Assembly: GCF_014655295.1 (NCBI RefSeq)
Contig: NZ_BNBI01000006.1
Span: 310,001-374,000, forward strand
Direction: 5' to 3'
Origin: Streptomyces fumanus
Lineage (GTDB): Bacteria > Actinomycetota > Actinomycetes > Streptomycetales > Streptomycetaceae
DNA length: 64,000 bases
Position 1 is the first letter of the stretch. Every line of letters begins with the position of its first letter. The position numbers and the translations under genes are program-made. Shown here piece by piece: positions 57,092 through 64,000 of the stretch. Below the pieces are notes generated by a model. The model was not told where the DNA came from, ran no database searches, and saw only the letters and a program-made list of their open reading frames with translations.

Positions 57092-57796
57092 CTATGTCCG
57101 ATTTCGAAGATCGGACGCGATGACAGCAGCTCCTACTATGCCGTACCACCAGCCCTCGATGCGACGGTACAACTCTGCTCCGTCGCGCACGTCGACGCGT
57201 AGGCAGCCTCGGTACTCCTGGTCGGTGTTCTTCCGATTGGTGGTCGGGTTGTGGCGCTTGAGGCTCGTTTTCAGCAGGTCGTCGCTCTTGATGCCCACAT
57301 GGTCCGCCCAGAACGCCTCGGCGGCCGCCACGTCGGCGGTCTCATGGATCTGTACGGCGAACCGGAGGCTCGCCGGGTCGACTTCCAGCAGCGCCAGCCA
57401 TGCCAGGAACACCGAGATGACGTTGGGGTCGCTGTTCACGAAGGTCACCCGTTCACGGCGGCTGTACGGCTTGCTCTTGGAGCCTTCCGCCCAGTACAGG
57501 GCGACGCCGGCGAAGAAGAGTTCGCGATCGGACATGCCGCGCGTCTCCTCTTCCGCCCGCTGTCTCGTCCGTTGCCGCTCTTCCTCGCGTACGCGGAGTC
57601 TCGCCTGCCAGCCCTTCTTGGCGATCGCCGAGGACTCTTCGCGCGTCCGCGACCGGCGCTCCGGTGCGGGAAGGTCTCGCACCCACAGGGAGACGGAACT
57701 CTTGCTGCAGCCCAGTTCCATCTGGATGCGGTCGTAGGTCCAGCCCTGGAGCCGTAGTTCCCGGGCCCTGGCGCGCAGGTCGTCCTTGAGTGCCAT
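57092..57796 (-). CDS. HTH plus LAGLIDADG-like protein next to tRNA-Gln
   Basis: 234 residues from ATG 57796. Residues ~17-42 (QGWTYDRIQMELGCSKSSVS) are a helix-turn-helix resembling small terminase or transposase DNA-binding folds. A long charged helix follows at ~50-88. FFAGVALYWAEG (94-105) looks like a LAGLIDADG helix, then TFVNSDPNVISVFL. The single motif would require a dimer for nuclease action. The gene body is visibly less GC-rich than its neighbours, and it ends 7 bases before the tRNA. Function is unknown. Confidence 0.75.
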   Translation of the reverse strand: MALKDDLRARARELRLQGWTYDRIQMELGCSKSSVSLWVRDLPAPERRSRTREESSAIAKKGWQARLRVREEERQRTRQRAEEETRGMSDRELFFAGVALYWAEGSKSKPYSRRERVTFVNSDPNVISVFLAWLALLEVDPASLRFAVQIHETADVAAAEAFWADHVGIKSDDLLKTSLKRHNPTTNRKNTDQEYRGCLRVDVRDGAELYRRIEGWWYGIVGAAVIASDLRNRT

Positions 57797-57965
57797 GGGT
57801 ATACCGTCCGGGCGGAATGGCAGGTTCCGGGGATGGATGATGTTCGGTTCCTTCGTTCGAGGGATATCGCGTCGTATCGCTACCGTTCCGTCACCGTCCG
57901 TGGTGCGGTGTCAGGCGGCGGAAAGTCCCCGGAACCGGGGCGGCTCGCGCCCGTAGGCTGGAGGC

Positions 57966-59285
57966 ATGACCACGACGGGGGAAGACCACGTACCGGCCCG
58001 GGGTGGGCCTTGGTGGTGGGAGCGGCGGCGCGGTGCGGTGCTCGATGTGAGCCTGGCCGCGGTGTCGGCGCTGGAGTGCGCGGTGGAGGGGATCTCGTTC
58101 GCCGCGGATGCCGGGGTGCCGTGGGCGGCGGGGGTCGTCTTCGGGGCGCTGGCGGGTGCCGTGCTGGTGGTGCGGCGGAAGTGGCCGATCGCGGTGGTGC
58201 TGGTGGCGATCGCCGTCACGCCGGCGCAGATGGGTTTCCTGATGGCCGTGGTGGGGCTCTACACGCTGGCCGCGTGTGAGCTGCCGCGGCGGATCATCGG
58301 GGCGCTGGCGGGGATGTCGCTGCTGGGTTCGATGATCGTGACGTTCGTGCGGGTGCGGCAGGACATGGCGCGGGGGGATCTGGGGATCGGGGACTGGTTC
58401 ATCCCGTTCGCCGCGATCACGATCTCGCTGGGGCTGACCGCTCCGCCGGTGCTGCTGGGGATGTACGTCGGGGCGCGGCGGCGGCTGATGGAGAGTCTGC
58501 GGGAGCGGGCGGATTCGCTGGAGCGGGAGTTGCAGTTGCTGGCGGAGCGGGCGGAGGAGCGGGCCGAGTGGGCGCGGAACGAGGAGCGGACCCGGATCGC
58601 GCGGGAGATGCACGACGTGGTCGCGCACCGGGTGAGTCTGATGGTGGTGCACGCGGCGGCGTTGCAGGCGGTGGCGCGGAAGGATCCGGAGAAGGCGGTG
58701 AAGAACGCGGCGCTGGTGGGGGACATGGGGCGGCAGGCGCTGACGGAGTTGCGGGAGATGCTGGGGGTGCTGCGCAGCGGCAGCGAGGAGCGTCGGGAGC
58801 GGGCGTCGGTGCCGTTGGCGGCGGTGGGGGCGGCGGCCGCGGCGGCGGCTTCGCGGGCGGTGCTGGACGAGGGTGAGGGGCCGTCGTTGTCGGGGCTGGA
58901 CGAGTTGATCGGGCAGTCGGCGGCGGCGGGGATGGTGGTGGATCTGTCGGTGGAGGGCCGGGCGCGGCCGTATCCGCCGGAGGTGGAGCAGACGGCGTTC
59001 CGGGTGGTGCAGGAGGCGCTGACGAACGTGCACAAGCATGCGTCGGGGGCGAAGACGTATGTGCGGTTGGCGCATCGGGCGTCGGAGATCGCGATGCAGG
59101 TGGAGAACGAGCCGCCGCCGGAGCCGGGGTCGGCGTCGTCGGCGCGGTTGCCGTCGGGGGGCAATGGGCTGGTGGGGATGAAGGAGCGGGTGTCGGCGCT
59201 GGGCGGGGTGTTCGTGTCGGGGCCGACGGACGCGGGGGGTTTCCGGGTGTCGGCGGTGATTCCGTCGGCGCCGCGGGCGGCGTGA
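57966..59285 (+). CDS. Orphan sensor histidine kinase
   Basis: 439 residues from ATG 57966. Five to six TMs in the first ~165 residues, a coiled linker (ESLRERADSLERELQLLAE), His216 in RIAREMHDVVAHRVSLMV (HisKA_3), and HATPase with EALTNVHKHASG and GNGLVGMKERV. No response regulator is adjacent, so its partner is elsewhere, perhaps one of the orphan regulators in this window. The codon choice favours G-ending codons more than upstream genes. Confidence 0.9.
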   Translation: MTTTGEDHVPARGGPWWWERRRGAVLDVSLAAVSALECAVEGISFAADAGVPWAAGVVFGALAGAVLVVRRKWPIAVVLVAIAVTPAQMGFLMAVVGLYTLAACELPRRIIGALAGMSLLGSMIVTFVRVRQDMARGDLGIGDWFIPFAAITISLGLTAPPVLLGMYVGARRRLMESLRERADSLERELQLLAERAEERAEWARNEERTRIAREMHDVVAHRVSLMVVHAAALQAVARKDPEKAVKNAALVGDMGRQALTELREMLGVLRSGSEERRERASVPLAAVGAAAAAAASRAVLDEGEGPSLSGLDELIGQSAAAGMVVDLSVEGRARPYPPEVEQTAFRVVQEALTNVHKHASGAKTYVRLAHRASEIAMQVENEPPPEPGSASSARLPSGGNGLVGMKERVSALGGVFVSGPTDAGGFRVSAVIPSAPRAA

Positions 59286-59286
59286 C

Positions 59287-59500
59287 CTGCGTGGCCCTCT
59301 GACCTGCGTGGCCGCGTGACCGTCTGACCTGCGTGACCTGCGTGACCTGCGTGACCTGCGTGACCTGCGTGACCGTGTGACCTGCGTGACGGCCCGACCT
59401 GCGTGACCGCCCGACCTGTGTGACGCCCGACCTACGTGACCGCCCGACCGGCGTGACGCCCCGACCGGCCTGACGGTCTGGCAGCCGTGACCGCCCGGCC
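59287..59500. repeat. 9-bp tandem repeat tract TGACCTGCG
   Basis: Five exact consecutive TGACCTGCG units occupy 59325-59369. Degenerate copies (TGACCGTG, CGACCTGCG, TGACCGCCC, TGACGCCC) extend on both sides across 59287-59500. It lies between the 3' ends of the kinase and the SUKH-3 gene. No coding frame is seen. Slippage would change its length readily. Confidence 0.8.
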
Positions 59501-59511
59501 CGCCTGGACGC

Positions 59512-60009
59512 TCAGTTGGCGGTGAGGCGAGGTGGTTCCGTGCCGGTGATGAGGGTGGTCAGGGCGTGGTCGAGGTCGGGGCCGAGGTACCAGTCGCCGG
59601 TGTGGTCGAGGGCGTAGACGCGGCTGCCGGTGTCGATGGCGATGAGGGCCTGGGTGTCGGTCTCGGCGCCGAGGGGGCAGACCTCGGTGCCCAGGGCGCG
59701 GCCGAGGTCGCCGAGGGTGCGGGCCAGGTGGAGGCCGTGCAGCGGGTCGAGGTGGAGGGTGGCGGGGGCGACTTGGCGGCCGGGCCCGGTGGGGGTGATG
59801 TGCAGGCCGCCGAACTCGGCCCAGGCTTCGACGGCGGCGGGGAAGACGGTGTGCCGGTGGCCGGCCGGTGAGGTGTGCGCGCGCAGGGCGTCGGCCCAGA
59901 TCTCGGCCTGTTTGATGTCCCAGCGTCCGGGCTGCCAGCCGGCGTCGCGCAGGGCGGCGTCGACGGGGACGGGGAACCGGGTGGTGGAGGTGCGGTCGGG
60001 GGCGTGCAT
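59512..60009 (-). CDS. SUKH-3 family immunity-like protein
   Basis: 165 residues from ATG 60009. FPVPVDAALRDAGWQPGRWD, AEAWAEFGGLHI, FGGL-type core and the C-terminal GDWYLGPDLDHALTTLI match SUKH-3, a domain of toxin-immunity systems. No signal or TM. It directly follows the YwqJ-type deaminase on the same strand with 52 bases between, so it probably protects against or modulates it. Confidence 0.82.
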   Translation of the reverse strand: MHAPDRTSTTRFPVPVDAALRDAGWQPGRWDIKQAEIWADALRAHTSPAGHRHTVFPAAVEAWAEFGGLHITPTGPGRQVAPATLHLDPLHGLHLARTLGDLGRALGTEVCPLGAETDTQALIAIDTGSRVYALDHTGDWYLGPDLDHALTTLITGTEPPRLTAN

Positions 60010-60061
60010 CGGCCTTCGTTCGTCGTCCGGGGGGTGTGGTGCGTGCCGGTGGGCGGGGTGG

Positions 60062-60598
60062 TCAGCCGTCCGTGGCCGTGGGGTCGACGACGCGGACGCC
60101 GAAGTGGGCGGCGAGGGCGGTGCAGGCGCGGCAGGGGGCGGCGAAGGTGCCGTGGAGGGGGTCGCCGTCCTCGCGGATGCGGCGGGCGGTGAGCTTGGCG
60201 TGTTTGAGGGCTTTGCGGGCCTCGCCGTTGGTCATGGGGCGGCGGGCGGCGCGTTTGCTGCGGGCGGCGTCGGCGGCGGTGATGTGCCGGGAGATGAGGA
60301 TGGTCTCGGCGCAGCGGCCGGTGAAGCGGTCGCGTTGTCCGCTGGTGAGGGCGTCGAGGAAGTCGCGGACCAGGGGGTGCAGCGGCGGCGGGGTGTCGCC
60401 GCGGGCGGCGGTGCCGGTGAGGGTGGTGCCGCGGACGGAGAGGGCGGCGGCGACGGTGGGGAGTATGCCGTCGCGGCGGTGGCGCAGGGCGGGGGTGGTC
60501 AGGATGTCGGCGCTGCTCCAGTTGACGCGGGGGTCGCCGGTGCGGGGGTCGTCGGACCGGCTCGGCTTGGGTCCCGTCTGCGTCGCACTCATGATCAT
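60062..60598 (-). CDS. YwqJ-related putative deaminase
   Basis: 178 residues from ATG 60598, with AGGAGG five bases upstream; ATGs 60601 and 60592 are alternatives. The zinc-deaminase core is Cys96-Ala-Glu98 (GRCAETILIS) and Pro155-Cys156-Arg-Ala-Cys159. HPLVRDFLDALTSGQRDRF precedes it. YwqJ-type deaminases are predicted nucleic-acid or nucleotide-modifying toxins. Here no secretion domain or signal is attached, so the enzyme may act in the cell. Confidence 0.82.
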   Translation of the reverse strand: MIMSATQTGPKPSRSDDPRTGDPRVNWSSADILTTPALRHRRDGILPTVAAALSVRGTTLTGTAARGDTPPPLHPLVRDFLDALTSGQRDRFTGRCAETILISRHITAADAARSKRAARRPMTNGEARKALKHAKLTARRIREDGDPLHGTFAAPCRACTALAAHFGVRVVDPTATDG

Positions 60599-60751
60599 CA
60601 TCCCCTCCTGAGCATCCCCCCGGTGGTCACAGAGTGCCAAACGGCGCGGGCGCTGGGGAAGCTGGGGCGGGGCGACACGCCCGCTCATGGGCGATCCGTC
60701 ACGGCGGGGTGACGGCTGGTCACGGTGGTGGCGGGGCCGGTCCCGGTGCCG

Positions 60752-60780
60752 GTGACCGGTGTCGTCGTACCGCATAGGCT
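60752..60780 (+). promoter_or_regulatory. Possible promoter of the WHH-SUKH gene
   Basis: GTGACC (60752-60757) and TAGGCT (60775-60780) with a 17-base spacer lie 92 bases ahead of ATG 60872 in the 273-base divergent gap with the deaminase gene. Several GTCACGG/GTGAC repeats nearby may be regulatory. Confidence 0.35.
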
Positions 60781-60871
60781 GTCGGCACCGCGATCGGGCG
60801 GTGATCCAGACAGGGTCAGTTGGACCGACAGGACAGTCCGTACGGACTTCACGCCGCAGGGGGCAACCGCC

Positions 60872-61855
60872 ATGACGACAGGTCGGCTCGGGCAGCAGGC
60901 CGCGCCGCCGAACGCGGCCTATGCCGGACAGGTCGTGCACTTCCCGGATCCGGTGCGGGCGGCCCGTCATCCGCGAGGGGTGCGGGTCGACGGGGCCGGG
61001 TTCCCGGACTTCTCTCCGTACGCGCGGGCGGCGGCCGAGATCGCGGACCCGCCGGAGGGGTTCGGTGTCGACGAACTGCGGCTGACGGACTACGTGTCGG
61101 CGAACGCGGCGCTGTCGGCGGCGGGGCATCCGCTGTGGGACACGGTGCCCGCGGTGGCGACGCCGCACAACTGGACGTGGCACCACGTGGCGGGCACGCG
61201 GCGGCTGGAGCTGGTGCCGGTCGAGGTGAAGGCGCTGCTGCGGCACCACGGCGGGATCGCGACGGCCCGGGTGGACCAGGGCAAGCGGGGGACGCGGCCG
61301 TTGCGGGAGACCCGGCCGGCGCACTTCCGGCTGCCGAAGTCGGGGGTGGCGGTGTCGGAGCAGCAGGTGCTGGGGGTCGAGGAGGACCTCGGGTACCGGC
61401 TGCCGGGGGCGTACCGGTCGTTCCTGAAGGCGGCGGGCGGGTGCGCGCCGGTGGGGACGGCGCTGGACGCGGAGCTGGGGCTGCTGATCGACCAGCCGTT
61501 CTTCACGGTGCGTGAGGAGGCGGCGGTCAACGACCTGGTGTACGTCAACAAGTGCCTGCGCGACCACCTGACCAAGGACTACCTGGGGGTGGCCTTCGTG
61601 CAGGGCGGGCTGCTGGCGGTGAAGGTGAAGGGCGAGCGGACCGGTTCGGTGTGGTTCTGCGCGTACGACGACGCGCGGGACGTCGATCCGGCGTGGTCGC
61701 CGGCGGAGCGGGTGGAGCGGTTGCTGATGCCGTGCGGTGAGGACTTCGACGCGTTCCTGTCCCGGCTGGCGGGTTCGCCGCCGGAGCTGGAGACGGTGGC
61801 GAACCTGATGGTGGACGGCGGGTTCGCGCGGTCCGTTCCGGTGTCCGGGGAGTGA
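60872..61855 (+). CDS. WHH/HNH-like nuclease domain fused to SUKH-1 (SMI1/KNR4)
   Basis: 327 residues from ATG 60872. Residues ~98-130 read HNWTWHHVAGTRR then LELVPVEVKALLRHHGG. This follows the WHH nuclease pattern: Trp-His-His 103-105, LVP, then His125-His126-Gly-Gly. The usual His in the middle motif is Lys120. Residues ~155-310 are a SUKH-1 domain (VEEDLGYRLPGAYRSFLKAAGG, then LGVAFVQGG). Toxin-like and immunity-like modules thus share one chain. No signal peptide. The next gene starts 8 bases later. Confidence 0.78.
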   Translation: MTTGRLGQQAAPPNAAYAGQVVHFPDPVRAARHPRGVRVDGAGFPDFSPYARAAAEIADPPEGFGVDELRLTDYVSANAALSAAGHPLWDTVPAVATPHNWTWHHVAGTRRLELVPVEVKALLRHHGGIATARVDQGKRGTRPLRETRPAHFRLPKSGVAVSEQQVLGVEEDLGYRLPGAYRSFLKAAGGCAPVGTALDAELGLLIDQPFFTVREEAAVNDLVYVNKCLRDHLTKDYLGVAFVQGGLLAVKVKGERTGSVWFCAYDDARDVDPAWSPAERVERLLMPCGEDFDAFLSRLAGSPPELETVANLMVDGGFARSVPVSGE

Positions 61856-61863
61856 GCTGACTG

Positions 61864-64000
61864 ATGGTGACGTTCGCGCAGGCGCAGGAGCGCGCGGAGG
61901 AATGGATCAACGGCGAGGTGCCGGCGTACCAGCACCGTGAGGTGCGGGTACGGGAGTTCGGGCTGGGGTTCGTGGTCTGGGCCGAGGACCGGGCGGAGGG
62001 GCCGCGCTCGGACGGGGGCGGTCAGAAGCTGGTCATCGCCCGGGACAGCGGGGAGGCGACGCTGTGGCCGTCGCTGCCGGTGGGCGAGGTGATCCGCCGG
62101 TACGAGGAGGAGTACGGCCGTACCGACGCGGAACCGGACGCGGTGCCCGCCGCTCCCGCGCGGGTCGACCTCAACCAGACGTCGTTCCTGCTGAGTCCTC
62201 CGGAGTGGTTGCAGGAGGCGGCGGACAAGCTGGGTATCCCGGACAGCCGCCGGGGTGAGGGCGCGAAGGCGCCGATGCCGGGGGCCGGTGGGGGTGACGG
62301 GGCGGTGCCGGGGGCGCCGGCCGGGGCCACGCCGTGGGCCGGGACCGACACCACCGCGGACGACGGTGACGACCGTTCCGTACCCCTGCCCGAGACGGTG
62401 TTCGCGCCGCCGCTGACCGAGGAGGCGACGGCGGCGCCGGACGCCGAGACGGCACTGATGTCGGGCGGGAGCGGGCTTCCGCCGACGACGGAGGCGCCGG
62501 CGGTGGGGTCGACGGAGGCGCCGGGTGCGCCGCCTGTGCCGGGTGCGCCGCCCGTGCCGGGTACGCCGCCCGGGTCGCCCGTGCCGGGTACGCCGTCCGT
62601 GCCGAGTGCGCCGTCCGTGCCGGGTGCGTCGCCCGGGGCGCCCGTGCCGGGTGCGTCCGAGCGGCCGCTCGCGCCGCACGCCGGGGACATCGCCGACGCC
62701 GCGACCAGCAAGGCGTCGCCCTCGCCGCAGCGGGGCGGGGGCGTGTCGACGCCGCCTCCGCCGAGCGCGCCGCCGAGCGTGCCGCCGGGGGTGCGGCCCG
62801 GGAGTACGCCTCCGCCGCCGGCCTCCGCGCCGGGCGGTTACGTGCCGACGCAGCTCGCATCGCCCCTCGGCGGCGCGGACGGTCCCGGCCCCTCCGGTCC
62901 GCCCGGGACACCCCCGGGTGGCGTCCACCATGCCGCGACGGTGCTGGCCGATCCCGGCCGTCCGGGCACCACGCCGCCCCCGCCGGGTCCGCCCGGCGCC
63001 CCCGCAACTCCCCCCGCGCCGGGAACCCCTGGCGTACCCGGCGCCCCCAAGCCCCCGGGCGCTCCCGGTGCCGTGCCCCCCGGGCAGGACGGCGTGCACC
63101 ACGCGGCGACCGTGCTGGCCACGCCCCCCGCGGGCGCCCCCGGCGCCGTACCGCCGCCCCACGGCGCCGTACCGCCGCCCCCCGGGTCCGTACCCCCGCC
63201 GGCCGCACCCCCCTTCGGTGCCGTGCCGCCGGGTGCCGCCCCGCAGCCGGGGGCCGTACCGCCCCCGGGAATGCCCCCGGCGTACGGATATCCGCCGCAG
63301 GTGCCGGGGCAGCCGACCGTCGGGCCCGGTTATCAGGCCGTGTTGCGGTACCGGGCGCACGACGGGTCCGAGCAGCAGGTGATCCGGCGTTCCGCGCCGG
63401 GCACCCCGCATCCGGAGTGGCAGATCTTCCACGAGCTGCGGGCCATGAACGTGCCCCCGGACCAGGTCCTGGAGCTGCACACGGAGCTGGAGTCCTGCGA
63501 GCTGCCGGGCGCGTACTGCGCACGGATGATCCGTGAGCAGTGGCCGCAGGCGCGGATCACCTCGATCGCCCCGTACGGCACGGATCACGCGAGCCGTCAG
63601 CAGGGGATGCGGGAACTTCTCGCGCACCAGGGCGAGTTGCATCAGGTCGCCGACGGTCCCGCGCGTCCGGCGCCGGTGCGCGCGCCGCTGCCGCCGGTGC
63701 CGCCCGCGCCGCCGGTGCCGCCGGAGGTCGTCGGGCAGGAGCTGGCCGGGGCGTTCGGGCCGGGGGTGTTCCGGTTCGAGCAGGCGGCGGTGGACCGGCA
63801 GGGCGTGCCGCCGATCGTGGCGCACACCCTGGTGGCGGCGGGACTGCCGCTGGACATGGGCCCGTTCTTCTGGGCGCAGGCCCAGCCGGGCCGTCCGGTG
63901 CCGACGCTGGCGGAACTGGCCGCCGAGCGCGGGGTGCAGCCGGCCCCGGACGCGGGTTCGTACCTGGTCGTCGGCAGTGACTTCGGCAAGGCGATCTGTG
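61864..64000 (+). CDS. YrhB-like/deaminase-like/SUKH-4 fusion protein (partial)
   Basis: 712 residues to the window edge from ATG 61864. Residues 1-~90 (MVTFAQAQERAEEWINGEVP) look like a YrhB immunity domain. A Pro/Gly-rich linker of ~380 residues follows, with VPGAPPVPG repeats and two GVHHAATVLA copies (353 and 410). At ~500-590 a deaminase-like block has His516-Pro-Glu518, Cys545 and Cys552, a C-x6-C rather than the usual PCxxC. From ~625 a SUKH-4-like domain begins (LVVGSDFGKAIC) and is cut off. No signal peptide or TM. Confidence 0.8.
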   Translation, partial: MVTFAQAQERAEEWINGEVPAYQHREVRVREFGLGFVVWAEDRAEGPRSDGGGQKLVIARDSGEATLWPSLPVGEVIRRYEEEYGRTDAEPDAVPAAPARVDLNQTSFLLSPPEWLQEAADKLGIPDSRRGEGAKAPMPGAGGGDGAVPGAPAGATPWAGTDTTADDGDDRSVPLPETVFAPPLTEEATAAPDAETALMSGGSGLPPTTEAPAVGSTEAPGAPPVPGAPPVPGTPPGSPVPGTPSVPSAPSVPGASPGAPVPGASERPLAPHAGDIADAATSKASPSPQRGGGVSTPPPPSAPPSVPPGVRPGSTPPPPASAPGGYVPTQLASPLGGADGPGPSGPPGTPPGGVHHAATVLADPGRPGTTPPPPGPPGAPATPPAPGTPGVPGAPKPPGAPGAVPPGQDGVHHAATVLATPPAGAPGAVPPPHGAVPPPPGSVPPPAAPPFGAVPPGAAPQPGAVPPPGMPPAYGYPPQVPGQPTVGPGYQAVLRYRAHDGSEQQVIRRSAPGTPHPEWQIFHELRAMNVPPDQVLELHTELESCELPGAYCARMIREQWPQARITSIAPYGTDHASRQQGMRELLAHQGELHQVADGPARPAPVRAPLPPVPPAPPVPPEVVGQELAGAFGPGVFRFEQAAVDRQGVPPIVAHTLVAAGLPLDMGPFFWAQAQPGRPVPTLAELAAERGVQPAPDAGSYLVVGSDFGKAIC

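Overview
The window is a chromosomal segment of a Streptomyces. The DNA is about 70% GC or more with strong third-position GC bias. Gene families typical of the genus are present: an SsgA-like sporulation protein, an Rpf with a Pro/Tyr-rich N-terminus, proline-rich membrane beta-propeller proteins, a tricorn-like protease, a protein O-mannosyltransferase and a regulator with a rare TTA (bldA) codon. From memory, the order prs-glmU-tRNA, rplY, pth, ppc, desaturase, tamR/tam, galTEK, ispE-ksgA-rpfB, pmt, paired penicillin-binding proteins, ssgE and cbiMQO matches the S. coelicolor SCO31xx region. That synteny is recalled, not computed.

Layout. 1-3663: an ABC exporter facing a LuxR-type two-component pair. 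3661-3839: a large imperfect palindrome. 3837-8682: acetyltransferase, exonuclease III, MerR regulator, a flavin monooxygenase/short-chain dehydrogenase pair and a tiny charged protein. 8804-15145: tricorn protease homolog, then a TetR regulator with an MMPL exporter. 15298-19604: prolyl-tRNA editing-type protein, a serine hydrolase and a CbiMQO cobalt/nickel ECF transporter with a leaderless-looking promoter under a Nur-like box. 19769-29383: cell wall and development genes (ssgE, two paralogous PBPs, pmt, rsmI, tatD, rpfB). 29472-33814: ksgA-ispE, a Uma2-family protein and an ABC-F ATPase. 34038-37684: two proline-rich beta-propeller proteins, the second frameshifted. 37854-45509: two LuxR-type response regulators flanking a sugar-transporter and galTEK block. 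45671-57149: tamR/tam, a RelBE module, desaturase plus TetR, ppc, pth, rplY, prs, glmU and tRNA-Gln. 57092-64000: an HTH/LAGLIDADG-like protein, an orphan histidine kinase, a 9-bp tandem repeat tract, and a cluster of SUKH, deaminase and WHH-nuclease-like domain proteins that runs off the window.

How genes work together. Several regulator-target pairs are visible from orientation and shared operators: MerR with monooxygenase/SDR, TetR with MMPL, tamR with tam, desaturase with the TetR that overlaps it, and the gal half-sites between the symporter and galTEK. Coupled starts (GTGA or ATGA overlaps) tie the ABC exporter genes, galT-galE, desaturase-TetR and RelB-RelE.

The most unusual part is 59512-64000. 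A YwqJ-type deaminase is followed by a SUKH-3 protein. Divergently there is a fusion of a WHH/HNH-like nuclease domain to a SUKH-1 domain, followed 8 bases later by a very long proline-rich protein carrying a YrhB-like N-terminus, a deaminase-like core and the start of a SUKH-4 domain. These are toxin and immunity domain families, but no secretion signals are seen, so their role in this arrangement is open.
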